A DNA stretch of 64,000 bases from Halalkalicoccus subterraneus (GTDB lineage Archaea; Halobacteriota; Halobacteria; Halobacteriales; Halalkalicoccaceae), in assembly GCF_003697815.1 (NCBI RefSeq), contig NZ_RDQG01000018.1, positions 1-64,000 of the forward strand, in the 5' to 3' direction. Under the pieces are notes generated by a model. That model did not search any database. It saw only the letters and a program-made list of their open reading frames with translations, and had not been told where the DNA came from. Below are positions 9,009-16,746 of the stretch, piece by piece. The translations under genes were made by a program, and so were the position numbers. Within the stretch, counting starts at the first letter, position 1, and every line of letters begins with the position of its first letter.

Positions 9009-9419
9009 ATGGACGAGCTGGATCGGGAGATCCTCGACGTGCTCCGCCACGACGCGCGAATTCCCTATACGGAGATCGCGGATCGCGTCGGGACCAGCGA
9101 GGGCACGGTCCGAAACAGGGTCGACCGGATGCTCGAAACCGGCGTCATCGAGCGCTTTACGGTCGCCACCCGCACCGGCAACATCAAGGCGATGATCGAA
9201 CTCGGCGTCGACGTGGCGGTCGATACCACCGCCGTCGCCGGGCGACTCGCCGAGTGGGACGCCGTCGACTTCGTCTGGCAGGTCAGCGGCGAGGCCGACG
9301 TCGTCCTCATCGTCGATGCCGCCGATACCACGGGCGTCAACGACCTCATCACCCGTGCCCGGGACATGGACGAGATCGTCAGCACCACGACGCGGCTGAT
9401 CCTCGACGAGCAGCGTTAG
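9009..9419 (+). CDS. Lrp/AsnC family transcriptional regulator
   Basis: 136 residues, the normal length. Residues 1-50 are the winged-helix DNA-binding domain (LDREILDVLRHDARIPYTEI, then GTSEGTVRNRVDRML), and residues about 60-130 form the RAM ligand-binding/oligomerisation domain (DFVWQVSGEADVVLIV). Such proteins sense amino acids or other small molecules. It is divergent from carA, an arrangement I recall from other haloarchaea, so control of carbamoyl phosphate supply by arginine, glutamine or a pyrimidine-linked signal is likely but not shown. Its stop overlaps the convergent PHP gene by four bases. Confidence 0.93.
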   Translation: MDELDREILDVLRHDARIPYTEIADRVGTSEGTVRNRVDRMLETGVIERFTVATRTGNIKAMIELGVDVAVDTTAVAGRLAEWDAVDFVWQVSGEADVVLIVDAADTTGVNDLITRARDMDEIVSTTTRLILDEQR

Positions 9420-10108
9420 CTCTCCGGCGGCGTGCCGACCCCCGGTGTCACCTCGGTGAGCTGGCCCTTTCGCTCGTGGATCCACCGGTAGCCCCGCCGG
9501 AGGACGCGCGCGAAGGGCCCACCCGCGACCTCGGGCTCGACCCGACCCTCACGAATGGCCTCGACGATCGACTCGGGTGTAGGTTCGGCGTCGACGTTCG
9601 TGTACGCGCGCCCGACCTCGAAGGGGTAATGGGCGTCGCTGCCGCCGACGAGCGGGATGTCCCGCTCCGCGGCGATCTCGCGGACCAGCGGCCACGTCCG
9701 GGGGTGTTTGCCGTTGCATTCGATGGCGTCGAAGGCCACGTCGGTCTCGCGGATCGTGCTGTTGCGAAACGGGTGGGCGATGATCGCCGCGCAGTCCCGG
9801 TCGTGGGCCAGCTCGACGGCTTCGGCGGGCGTGAGCGCTCCCCGTTCGGTTCGCGTCGGCGGGTCCGGCCCGAGCACGACGACGTGGCCCTTCGTCGTCG
9901 AGATCTCGATACCGGGAACCGAGAGGAACTCCTCGTGGGGGTTTCCGAGGGGACGGTAGTAGTCGTGGTTCGTCAGCGCGACCCCGTCGAGTCCGCGGCG
10001 CCTTGCGAGCGTGGTGAGTGCGGCGTGACCGTAGGGATCGAACCGCTCGGCGAGCCGATCGTGGCCGTGGAAGAAGCGCGTGTGCGCGTGGAGATCGAGC
10101 GAGAGCAC
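9416..10108 (-). CDS. PHP-domain metal-dependent phosphoesterase
   Basis: 230 residues from a GTG at 10108, chosen because the PHP domain begins immediately (LSLDLHAHTRFF). The ORF stays open upstream but without family similarity, and the ATG two bases earlier is in another frame. PHP metal ligands are visible: HAHT near the start, TNHDYY, PGIEIS, IAHPF and GGSDAH. Relatives include RNase AM-like 5'-3' exonucleases and PAP phosphatases; the substrate here is not predictable. It is divergent from the lipid kinase gene, with 52 bases between. Confidence 0.82.
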   Translation of the reverse strand: MLSLDLHAHTRFFHGHDRLAERFDPYGHAALTTLARRRGLDGVALTNHDYYRPLGNPHEEFLSVPGIEISTTKGHVVVLGPDPPTRTERGALTPAEAVELAHDRDCAAIIAHPFRNSTIRETDVAFDAIECNGKHPRTWPLVREIAAERDIPLVGGSDAHYPFEVGRAYTNVDAEPTPESIVEAIREGRVEPEVAGGPFARVLRRGYRWIHERKGQLTEVTPGVGTPPES

Positions 10109-10160
10109 ATCTCCCTTTGAGTGTCGCCAAGGCTTTGCGCTTGCGTCTCGACGATCAGGT

Positions 10161-11087
10161 ATGGCCGGTGACGAGGGCGACTGTGTCGTGGTCGTAAACC
10201 CCGAAAGCGGGGGGCTCAATGGCGACATATCGACGGTACGTGAACTGGCTACCGAATACGGGTTCGACCTCGCGGTCTCCGAGGAGGCGGGCGAGCCCGT
10301 TTCGCTGACCCGCGAGGCCATCGAGGCGGGTGCGACCCGGATTGGGGCCTGTGGCGGCGACGGAACCGTAAACGAGGTCGCCTGCGGGATCGACGAGGCC
10401 GAGGCCTTCGATTCGACGACCCTCGGCGTGATCCCCGCGGGAACGGGCAACAACTTCGCGAGCAACATGGGCGTCCAGAGCATCGAACACGGGTTCGAAC
10501 TGCTTTCGGAAGGGGTAACCCGTCGAATCGATCTGGGTATCGCCGGGGACGAGCTGTTCGTCAACTCCTGTGTCTGCGGGCTGACCGCCGACGCCAGCGG
10601 AGCGACCTCCTCGGAGCTGAAGGGACGGTTCGGCGAACTCGCGTACGTCTTCAAGACGATCGACCGGATGCGCGAGTTCGAGTCGATCCCGCTGCACGTT
10701 CACGCCGAGGACGAGGAGGTGATCTGGGATGGCGACGCGATGTTCGTCCTGATCGGCAACGCACGGCGATTTCCGGTCGAAGGCCGCCAACAGGCAAACG
10801 TCGAGGACGGCCGCTTCGAGGTGACGATCATCGAGGACGTCCCGACGGGGCAACTGGTACGGGAGACGGCGAAACGTCGGTTGCTCGGCGGGGAGGCGAG
10901 CAGCATCCACCGGATCACGACTCCCTCGTTGCGCGTCGACGTTCGGCGCGACGAACCGGTTTCGTTCAGTTTCGACGGCGAGATCTCCCAGTTCACGGAG
11001 CTCCCGTGTCGGGTTCGTCCGGGGACGCTTTCGGTTCGCGTCGGCGACGAGTACGACCCGATTCCGCCCGAACCGAAGGGTGTTTGA
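10161..11087 (+). CDS. Diacylglycerol kinase family lipid kinase
   Basis: 308 residues from the ATG at 10161. The N-terminal DAGK catalytic domain shows NPESGG (residues 12-17), the ATP-binding CGGDGTVNEVACG and PAGTGNNFASNMG, and the C-terminal half is the beta-rich YegS/DgkB-like domain ending in a SFDGEISQF segment. It phosphorylates a lipid alcohol using ATP at the membrane surface; in archaea the true acceptor is not known. It is followed after 22 bases by the isopentenyl-diphosphate isomerase gene, so a lipid-related transcription unit is plausible. Confidence 0.88.
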   Translation: MAGDEGDCVVVVNPESGGLNGDISTVRELATEYGFDLAVSEEAGEPVSLTREAIEAGATRIGACGGDGTVNEVACGIDEAEAFDSTTLGVIPAGTGNNFASNMGVQSIEHGFELLSEGVTRRIDLGIAGDELFVNSCVCGLTADASGATSSELKGRFGELAYVFKTIDRMREFESIPLHVHAEDEEVIWDGDAMFVLIGNARRFPVEGRQQANVEDGRFEVTIIEDVPTGQLVRETAKRRLLGGEASSIHRITTPSLRVDVRRDEPVSFSFDGEISQFTELPCRVRPGTLSVRVGDEYDPIPPEPKGV

Positions 11088-11109
11088 CCCCGCTCGCTGA
11101 TATCTGACT

Positions 11110-11676
11110 ATGAGCGTTCAGGACACCGCGGGCGAAGACTCCCACGAGAACGCCCGCCAGGACGTCGTCGCGGTCGACGCCGACGACGCCAAACAGGGCG
11201 TCGTCAACCGACTCGAAGCCCACACGGGTGACGGTATCCGGCACCGGGCGTTTACCGCCCTGCTGTTCGATCACGACGACAACATCCTGCTGGCCCAGCG
11301 AAGCCCCGACAAACGCCTCTGGGACACCCACTGGGACGGCACCGTTGCCTCCCATCCCGTCGAGGGTCAGAGCCAGAAAGAAGCCACTCGAAACCGCCTC
11401 GACGACGAACTCGGCGTCCAGCCCTCCCAGTACACCGACCTGCGAGTCGCCGACAAGTTCGAGTACAAACGCTACTACCCCAACGAGGGCGTCGAACACG
11501 AGGTCTGTTCCGTGCTCAAATGCACCCTCGACGATACTACCCTCGACCCCGACGAGGCCGAGGTCGCGGGCCTGATGTGGGTGCCCTACGAGCGCCTCTA
11601 CGAGAACCCCAAGTGGTACCGCCAACTGCGGCTCTGCCCCTGGTTCGAGATCGCGATGCGCCGCGATTTCGAGTAG
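11110..11676 (+). CDS. idi: Isopentenyl-diphosphate delta-isomerase, type I (Nudix fold)
   Basis: 188 residues with a Nudix-type IDI domain. By comparison with the E. coli enzyme I can place the metal-binding residues His38, His45 and His82, and Glu129/Glu131 in EHEVC, plus the Trp in LCPWFEIA. The position of the catalytic Cys of the CGHP motif is instead Ala80 in TVASHPVEG. The family interconverts isopentenyl and dimethylallyl diphosphate, feeding the isoprenoid chains of archaeal lipids; hmgA of the same pathway is at 61358. The missing Cys makes the activity uncertain, though the rest of the active site is intact and I recall the same Ala in other haloarchaeal homologues. Confidence 0.85.
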   Translation: MSVQDTAGEDSHENARQDVVAVDADDAKQGVVNRLEAHTGDGIRHRAFTALLFDHDDNILLAQRSPDKRLWDTHWDGTVASHPVEGQSQKEATRNRLDDELGVQPSQYTDLRVADKFEYKRYYPNEGVEHEVCSVLKCTLDDTTLDPDEAEVAGLMWVPYERLYENPKWYRQLRLCPWFEIAMRRDFE

Positions 11677-11687
11677 CGACTGAGGGG

Positions 11688-11698
11688 ACTTTTTGTCT
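11688..11698 (+). terminator. T-rich terminator downstream of idi
   Basis: Twelve bases after the idi stop there is a run CTTTTTGTC following a G-rich GAGGGGAC. Archaeal RNA polymerase terminates at short T runs, so this may end the dagK-idi message, although the next gene on the same strand follows at once. Confidence 0.35.
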
Positions 11699-11718
11699 CC
11701 GGCGTGAGAAGGGGCCGT

Positions 11719-12381
11719 ATGGCACCCGACAGCCGCGTTTATCGCCTCGTGGACGGCATCTCGAACGTCTATCTCGTCGACGACGGCGAGCTTACCCTGC
11801 TCGACGCCGGGACGCCGGGCGACGCGAAGGCGATCCGCGAAGGGATCCGCGCGCTCGGCCACGCCGTCGCCGATGTCGACCGCGTTTTACTCACTCACTA
11901 CGACTACGACCACGTCGGTGCGCTCGCCTCGCTGGGACTGAACGCCCCGATCCACGCCGGCGAACCCGACGCGACCTACGTGACGGGGGCGGCGAAACCG
12001 CCGCTGTTCGACAAGAAGGGACTCTCCCAGCGCGTTCTCGGCCGGAACCTCGATTTCCCCGACCTCACCTCCGTTCCCGTCACCGATGGCGAGGTGATCG
12101 GCGGCTTTCGTGCCTATCATACGCCGGGTCACACCGCCGGCCACATGGTGTACCTCCACGAGGGACTCGACGTCGCCTTCCTCGGGGACTGCGTGCGTGA
12201 GTCGGAACATACCCTCGAACCCATGCCGGGCTTCCTGTGTGCGGATTCGAAGCGCAACCACGAGAGCATCAAGGAGTTCTTCGAGCGCGCGCCGACCTTC
12301 GAGTACGGCGCGCCGGGCCACGGCGAGCCCATCACTGCCGGGGCGAGCGCGGTGTTGCGCCGCGTCGCGGCCGGGCTGTAG
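11719..12381 (+). CDS. Metallo-beta-lactamase fold hydrolase
   Basis: 220 residues from the ATG at 11719. The metal-binding core reads LLTHYDYDHVGAL (near residues 59-71), HTPGHTAGHM near residue 134, and GDC further on, with a final APGHGEPI, all typical of the glyoxalase II-like branch. The first motif is HxDxDH rather than HxHxDH, which is common among haloarchaeal members. It is a cytoplasmic two-metal hydrolase; the substrate (thioester, phosphoester or lactone) cannot be told from sequence. It lies in a run of five co-directional genes from 10161 to 12651. Confidence 0.85.
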   Translation: MAPDSRVYRLVDGISNVYLVDDGELTLLDAGTPGDAKAIREGIRALGHAVADVDRVLLTHYDYDHVGALASLGLNAPIHAGEPDATYVTGAAKPPLFDKKGLSQRVLGRNLDFPDLTSVPVTDGEVIGGFRAYHTPGHTAGHMVYLHEGLDVAFLGDCVRESEHTLEPMPGFLCADSKRNHESIKEFFERAPTFEYGAPGHGEPITAGASAVLRRVAAGL

Positions 12382-12420
12382 GCCCCAACCCTTATTCCGC
12401 CGTCTCGGATATGACCCTAC

Positions 12421-12651
12421 ATGGCGCTGCAGTACTACGACCTCGTGCTCGGAGCCATCTTCGTGAGCCTCCTCGTCGGTGCGCTGGTCGGAGCCTACAC
12501 CGCGGTGTCGATACTGGTTGCGACCGTTGTCGCCTGTACGGTCGCCGTTGGGATGATCGGCCACGCGCTGTTCGTTCGCGGACCCGTCGATGCCCTCGAG
12601 GACCTCTCCGAAGAGGTCGACGCCGTCGGCCCCATCGAGTTCGCCGACTGA
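12421..12651 (+). CDS. Small two-helix membrane protein
   Basis: 76 residues with two adjoining transmembrane helices (about residues 8-27 and 30-50) and an acidic cytoplasmic tail (DALEDLSEEVDAVGP). I recognise no domain, but similar short membrane proteins are common in haloarchaea. The ATG follows an ATGACCCTAC region 39 bases after the previous gene. Its TGA directly abuts the stop codon of the convergent small membrane protein gene at 12652. Confidence 0.6.
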   Translation: MALQYYDLVLGAIFVSLLVGALVGAYTAVSILVATVVACTVAVGMIGHALFVRGPVDALEDLSEEVDAVGPIEFAD

Positions 12652-12900
12652 TCAGGGTCGGGCGGTCACCAGCACGGCGACGAGACCCAACACGACCGCG
12701 GGAACCAACGGCAAGACGAGATACGCCACGAAGAACGGCAGCATGTCCGGCGGCTGAAAGAGGATAATCGCGGGCGCGACGAGAAAGGTAAGGACGACCA
12801 CGCCGACGAGCGTCCAGCCCTGCCAGTCGAACTCCCGATCCGCGGGGTCGGTCGTCGTCTCGACCCCCGGTTCGTAGACGTATCCCCGATCGTCGCTCAT
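12652..12900 (-). CDS. Small membrane protein, coupled to upstream dehydrogenase gene
   Basis: 82 residues from the ATG at 12900. An acidic soluble N-terminus (about 28 residues, EPGVETTTDPADREFDW) precedes two transmembrane helices (about 32-50 and 56-80). The start codon shares one base with the stop of the dehydrogenase gene (TAATG), a sign of translational coupling on the minus strand. No family is recognised; many haloarchaea have a similar small protein at various loci. Function unknown. Confidence 0.6.
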   Translation of the reverse strand: MSDDRGYVYEPGVETTTDPADREFDWQGWTLVGVVVLTFLVAPAIILFQPPDMLPFFVAYLVLPLVPAVVLGLVAVLVTARP

Positions 12901-13928
12901 TACTCTAGTTCGCTGTCCGGAACCACAACTACCTTTCCAAAGCCCTCGCGCTCCTCGATGATCTCGTGGGCGCGGGCGGCCTCGCTCATCGGCAGGACCT
13001 CTCGAATCGCCGGCTCGAAGGTGCCGTCCCAGACCAGTTCGAGGGCCGTCTCGGCCTGCTCGGGGGTGGCCATCGTCGAGCCGATCACCGAGAGCTGGTT
13101 CCAGAACATCCGGTTGAGGCCGGCACCGGGGTTCGGGCCCGTGGTCGCCCCGCAGGTGACGATCCGCCCGCCCTTCGCGAGGCTTTTCAAGGATTCGTCC
13201 CACGTCGCCTCGCCGATGTGGTCGACCACCATGTCGACGCCTCGCCCGTCGGTCAGCGACTTGACCTCGCTTCCGAACTCCGTCTCGGCGTAGTTGATCG
13301 TCCCGTCGGCGCCGATCCCCTCCGCGTACTCCAACTTCTCGTCGGAACTCGCCGTCGCGTACACCGTCGCGCCCGCGTGGGTGGCGACCTGAACGGCGGC
13401 GTGGCCGACCCCGCCCGACGCACCCAGCACCAGAACGTCCTCGCCGGCCTGCAGTTCGCCGCGCTCGATGAGCATGCGCCAGGCGGTCTGGAAGACCAGC
13501 GGCGCGGCCGCCGCGGTCTCCCAGTCGACGTGCTCAGGCACGGGGATGAGGTTGTCCTCGGGGATCGCCGCGTACTCGCTGTGGACCCCGCGGACGTGCT
13601 CGCCGATGATGTGAAAGCGCGGGTCGAGCGTCGGGTCGTCCATGCGCTCGTCGCCGACGCCCGCGATGAGCGCGACCCGGTCGTCCTCCGAAAATCGGGT
13701 GACGTCCGTCCCCACGTCCGCAACGACGCCCGCACAGTCGCTGCCCGGGATGTGGGGCATCTCCAGGTCGAGCCCCGGCATTCCCTTTCGTGTCCAGATG
13801 TCGAGGTGGTTCAACGCGCCGGCCTTCACGTCGACGAGCACCTCGTCGTTCTCGATTTCGGGGTCGGGAAACTCGCCGTACTCGATCACGTCGCGCCCGC
13901 CGTGCTCCGAGAACTGGACTGCGTCCAT
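12900..13928 (-). CDS. Zinc-type alcohol dehydrogenase / quinone oxidoreductase family protein
   Basis: 342 residues from the ATG at 13928 (MDAVQF); an ATG at 13940 and GTG at 13955 would add a few residues. The GroES-like domain includes GALNHLDIWTRKG and PHIPGSDCAGVV; the Rossmann domain has VLGASGGVGHAAVQVATHAG. It is a medium-chain NAD(P)H-dependent dehydrogenase or reductase. The structural zinc Cys cluster is absent and the catalytic zinc Cys is replaced (NHLD), so it belongs nearer the quinone oxidoreductase branch. It is coupled to the small membrane protein gene downstream; no pathway partner is evident. Confidence 0.88.
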   Translation of the reverse strand: MDAVQFSEHGGRDVIEYGEFPDPEIENDEVLVDVKAGALNHLDIWTRKGMPGLDLEMPHIPGSDCAGVVADVGTDVTRFSEDDRVALIAGVGDERMDDPTLDPRFHIIGEHVRGVHSEYAAIPEDNLIPVPEHVDWETAAAAPLVFQTAWRMLIERGELQAGEDVLVLGASGGVGHAAVQVATHAGATVYATASSDEKLEYAEGIGADGTINYAETEFGSEVKSLTDGRGVDMVVDHIGEATWDESLKSLAKGGRIVTCGATTGPNPGAGLNRMFWNQLSVIGSTMATPEQAETALELVWDGTFEPAIREVLPMSEAARAHEIIEEREGFGKVVVVPDSELE

Positions 13929-14003
13929 ACGCGTGGGCATGGCTACCGCACCCAAAACTGTACTGGTGGCGGCCTTTTAGACGCTGGCCCGCGAAGGCGG
14001 AGT

Positions 14004-14603
14004 ATGGCCGAGGAGACGCGACACGACGACCGCAAGAACGACCACGACCACCACGAGGGGGACGGCGAGGACGATCACGGCGACCACGACCATGATCACC
14101 ACGCCCAAGACGCCGAAGAGATCCGTGCAGGCGTCGTCACCGTCTCCTCCTCGCGCGAATCCGGCGATGACCCCTCCGGCAACGCCATCATCGAGATCCT
14201 CGAGGGCGAGGGGATCGAACTGACCCACCGCGAACTCATCCCCGACGAGTTCGACCGGGTCCAACGGTCGGTGGACAACCTCACGGATCGCGAGGACGTC
14301 GATCTCATCGTCACGACCGGTGGAACCGGCGTCACGCCCGACGACGTCACCGTCGAGGCCGTTGAGCCGCTGGTCAGCAAGACGCTTCCGGGATTCGGCG
14401 AACTGTTCCGACGGCTCTCCTACGACGAGGTCGGCACCCACGTCGTCGCGACGCGGGCGATCGCCGGCGTCGCGGACGGCGTACCCGTGTTCTGCCTGCC
14501 CGGCAGCGAGAACGCCGTCCGGCTCGGCACCCGCGAAATCATCGTCGAGGAGGTCCCGCATCTAATCGGTCTCGCCACGCGCGAGGACGAACCCGAGGCG
14601 TAG
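14004..14603 (+). CDS. moaB: Molybdenum cofactor biosynthesis protein MoaB/MogA with His-rich N-terminus
   Basis: 199 residues from the ATG at 14004. Residues 8-34 are a His/Asp-rich tail (HDHHEGDGEDDHGDHDHDHH) not part of the usual fold. The MoCF-binding domain follows: AGVVTVSSSR, VDLIVTTGGTGVTPDDVT and the C-terminal VFCLPGSENAVRLG. MogA/MoaB adenylates molybdopterin before molybdenum insertion; the molybdoenzyme at 1774 would be a client. The tail may bind divalent metal such as zinc or nickel, which is inference. It is divergent from the dehydrogenase gene. Confidence 0.9.
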   Translation: MAEETRHDDRKNDHDHHEGDGEDDHGDHDHDHHAQDAEEIRAGVVTVSSSRESGDDPSGNAIIEILEGEGIELTHRELIPDEFDRVQRSVDNLTDREDVDLIVTTGGTGVTPDDVTVEAVEPLVSKTLPGFGELFRRLSYDEVGTHVVATRAIAGVADGVPVFCLPGSENAVRLGTREIIVEEVPHLIGLATREDEPEA

Positions 14604-14638
14604 ACCGAATCGAGTTCGACCGGCCGGATTCGGGCCGC

Positions 14639-15082
14639 TCAGACGACCTCGATCTCCGCCGCTCGCCGTCGCTTCTCGTATTCCTCGCCTCGCCCGGAGA
14701 CGATCGCTCCGAGTCGATCCTCGTATTCGGAGAGAGTCCAGGGACCCCGGCCTCCTTCGCCCGACGGCGTCGGTGCCGCCATCGTCGCCTGATACTCGTC
14801 GATCGAGAGCAGGACGTGGGAACTCACCGGCGATCCCGAATAGATGACCCAGTACCGATAGCCGGCGTCGATCGTGGCGTCGTCGTGGCCGGCCCACTCG
14901 GAGGCCTGTTTCCAGTCGACGCCGCGTCCGCGCTCGATCCGGAGCGCGACGTCCTGCTCGTACACCCAGGTGATGTGCTTGTAATCGGCCGTTTCTAGCA
15001 AACCGAAGTCACATTTGTGAAACTTCCAGTCGTCCGGTTCGGAGTTACAAATCGTCCGGCGTATTTCGTCGATACTAGTCAT
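14639..15082 (-). CDS. Hypothetical protein
   Basis: 147 residues from the ATG at 15082. Soluble, less acidic than its neighbours, with four Trp residues and two Cys; recognisable segments are DDWKFHKCDFGLL, HITWVYEQDVALRIERG and YRYWVIYSGSPVSSH. The C-terminus is charged and helical (EEYEKRRRAAEI). I recognise no family. The steady codon use and the ATG placed after an AT-rich stretch support a real gene. It may be a lineage-specific protein; function unknown. Confidence 0.55.
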   Translation of the reverse strand: MTSIDEIRRTICNSEPDDWKFHKCDFGLLETADYKHITWVYEQDVALRIERGRGVDWKQASEWAGHDDATIDAGYRYWVIYSGSPVSSHVLLSIDEYQATMAAPTPSGEGGRGPWTLSEYEDRLGAIVSGRGEEYEKRRRAAEIEVV

Positions 15083-15144
15083 ACGCACGTCGAGTCACGG
15101 TCACCCCATAAATCTAGCGTCGGTCGAAAGGGGAGTTCGTCGAT

Positions 15145-15468
15145 TCAGGACGGCAGCGGACAGAGGCTCGCGGTGAACACAACCATTTCGTCGGTGTCGT
15201 TTCGCGCGCCGTGGGCGACCCCGCGCTCGTGGAGCACCACGCCCGGTGCGGCGATGTCCTCCTCGATGTCGCTCTGGAGCACCGTTACGGTTCCTTCGAG
15301 GACGTGAAAGACGTTCGTCGAGTCGCCGTGTTCGTGCGCCGAGAGTTCAGCGCCGGGTCCGAGCGCGAAGGCCTTGACGAGCACGTCGTCCTCTACCACT
15401 AGCTCCGTGCTTTCGACCTCGCCGTCGTCGGGATCGAGGCCGTGTTCCCCGTAGCGATCGAGTGCCAT
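15145..15468 (-). CDS. Cupin domain protein
   Basis: 107 residues from the ATG at 15468. A single small beta-barrel cupin is indicated by the first motif with metal ligands (GPGAELSAHEHGDSTNVFHV) and a second part VVLHERGVAHGARN. Such single-domain cupins bind a metal and act as small isomerases, dioxygenases or sensors; nothing points to the substrate. A second cupin of different sequence is encoded at 59314. It stands 46 bases from the neighbouring pyrG-operon terminal gene and is on the same strand but downstream of it. Confidence 0.82.
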   Translation of the reverse strand: MALDRYGEHGLDPDDGEVESTELVVEDDVLVKAFALGPGAELSAHEHGDSTNVFHVLEGTVTVLQSDIEEDIAAPGVVLHERGVAHGARNDTDEMVVFTASLCPLPS

Positions 15469-15514
15469 GGCAGGCCTTCGACGGATCGGCACAAAAACGC
15501 GGCGGTCGCTCGGC

Positions 15515-15829
15515 TTACAGTTCCTCTGCGATCGCCTCGGGACTCAGAAGGTCGGGGTCGACGATCAGATCCGCGAGCGGCTGGGCGAACTCCGGGAGCG
15601 AATCGGCGGCGTAAACGATGATTCGGAGCTCCTCGTTGAGTTCGCGCGCGACCGGAATGCCGGTGGCGTGAACCGTGTCGGTGATCGCGAAGACCGTAGC
15701 GTCCTCGATACCGGCCGTTTCGAGCGCCACACGGTCGGCAAATCCCTCGATCCGGGTCACCTCGAATCCCTCGGCTTCGAGCGCCTCGCCCAGTCCGTCT
15801 TCGTCCTCGCCCGCGATGACTGCGTTCAT
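15515..15829 (-). CDS. DUF7126 family protein, last gene of pyrG-guaAB operon
   Basis: 104 residues from the ATG at 15829, which shares its A with the TGA of the guaAB gene (TGATG), so translation is coupled. The sequence [20 protein letters not shown] and the later ELRIIVYAADSLPEFAQPLA suggest a small Rossmann-like alpha/beta fold. I recall it as a haloarchaeal family placed after guaAB. A role in nucleotide metabolism or in regulating CTP/GMP synthesis is suggested by the operon only; there is no catalytic motif I can name. Confidence 0.75.
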   Translation of the reverse strand: MNAVIAGEDEDGLGEALEAEGFEVTRIEGFADRVALETAGIEDATVFAITDTVHATGIPVARELNEELRIIVYAADSLPEFAQPLADLIVDPDLLSPEAIAEEL

Positions 15830-16746
15830 CACTCGTACTCGATGGTCGCAGGCGGCTTGTGTGTGACGTCGTAGACCACGCGCGCGACGTTCTCGTTCTC
15901 GCCCGTGATCCGGCTCTGGATGCGCTGGAGCGTCTCCCAGTCGATCTCCTGTGCGCGGGCGGTCATACCATCGCGGGACTCGACCGACCGGACGGCGACG
16001 ACCCAACCGTGAACCCGGTTGTCGCCCTTGACGCCCGTCGCCTTGCCGATGACGGCCGCCAGCGCCTGCCACGGCTCGTACTCCTCGAGTTCGTCCTCGA
16101 CGACGTGACACGCCTCGCGCGCCACTTCTACCTTCTCCTCGGTGACCTCGCCGATGACTCGGACCGCGAGCCCGGGGCCGGGAAACGGCATGCGCTCGGC
16201 GACGAGTTCGTCGAGGCCGAGTTCGCGTGCGACCTCCCGGACCTCGTCCTTGTAGAGGTCACGCACCGGCTCGACGATCCCCTCGAAGTCGATTCGCTCG
16301 GGGAGCCCGCCGACGTTGTGATGCGACTTGATCCCGCCCTCAGATTCGATGCGGTCGGGGTAGATCGTCCCCTGCACGAGATAGTCGGCGTCGGCCTCCC
16401 GGGCCTCGCGCTCGAACTCCCGGATGAACCCTTCCCCGATCACCTCCCGTTTCTCCTCGGGGTCGGTCACGCCCGAGAGCGCGTCGAGGAAGCGCTCCTC
16501 GGCGTCGACCACCCGAAGCGACTCCATATAGGAGAAGGTGTCGCTCACTTGCTCGGTCTCGCCCTTTCGCATCAGCCCGGTGTCGACGTAGACCGGCGTC
16601 AGCTGTGCGCCGACGGCCTCGTAGGCCAACGCCGCCGCGACCGAGGAATCGACCCCACCCGACAGCGCGATCACGGCGTCCGCGTCGCCGATCTCCGCTT
16701 CGATCTCCTCAACTGCCTCGTCGATGAATTCTTTGGCGTTGACCAT
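15829..16746 (-). CDS. guaAB: GMP synthase, ATP pyrophosphatase subunit (subunit B)
   Basis: 305 residues. The N-terminal ATP-PPase domain has the P-loop-like [15 protein letters not shown]; the C-terminal dimerisation domain contains [16 protein letters not shown] and ends [11 protein letters not shown], the standard end of GuaA. There is no glutaminase domain: in archaea that is a separate GuaAA subunit, so this is a normal split enzyme, not a truncation. It converts XMP to GMP using ATP and ammonia. It lies between pyrG and DUF7126, with one-base stop/start overlaps at both ends, showing a tightly coupled operon. Confidence 0.95.
   Translation of the reverse strand: MVNAKEFIDEAVEEIEAEIGDADAVIALSGGVDSSVAAALAYEAVGAQLTPVYVDTGLMRKGETEQVSDTFSYMESLRVVDAEERFLDALSGVTDPEEKREVIGEGFIREFEREAREADADYLVQGTIYPDRIESEGGIKSHHNVGGLPERIDFEGIVEPVRDLYKDEVREVARELGLDELVAERMPFPGPGLAVRVIGEVTEEKVEVAREACHVVEDELEEYEPWQALAAVIGKATGVKGDNRVHGWVVAVRSVESRDGMTARAQEIDWETLQRIQSRITGENENVARVVYDVTHKPPATIEYE

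Noticed and set aside
11719-12381. HxDxDH instead of HxHxDH in the metallo-beta-lactamase protein
   Set aside because: This variant is common in haloarchaeal members and is not evidence of inactivation.
12966-14003. Long upstream extension of the moaB frame
   Set aside because: It runs antisense through the dehydrogenase gene and lacks similarity; the ATG at 14004 gives the normal protein start.
15829-16746. GMP synthase apparently missing its glutaminase domain
   Set aside because: In archaea the glutaminase is a separate protein, so this is normal.
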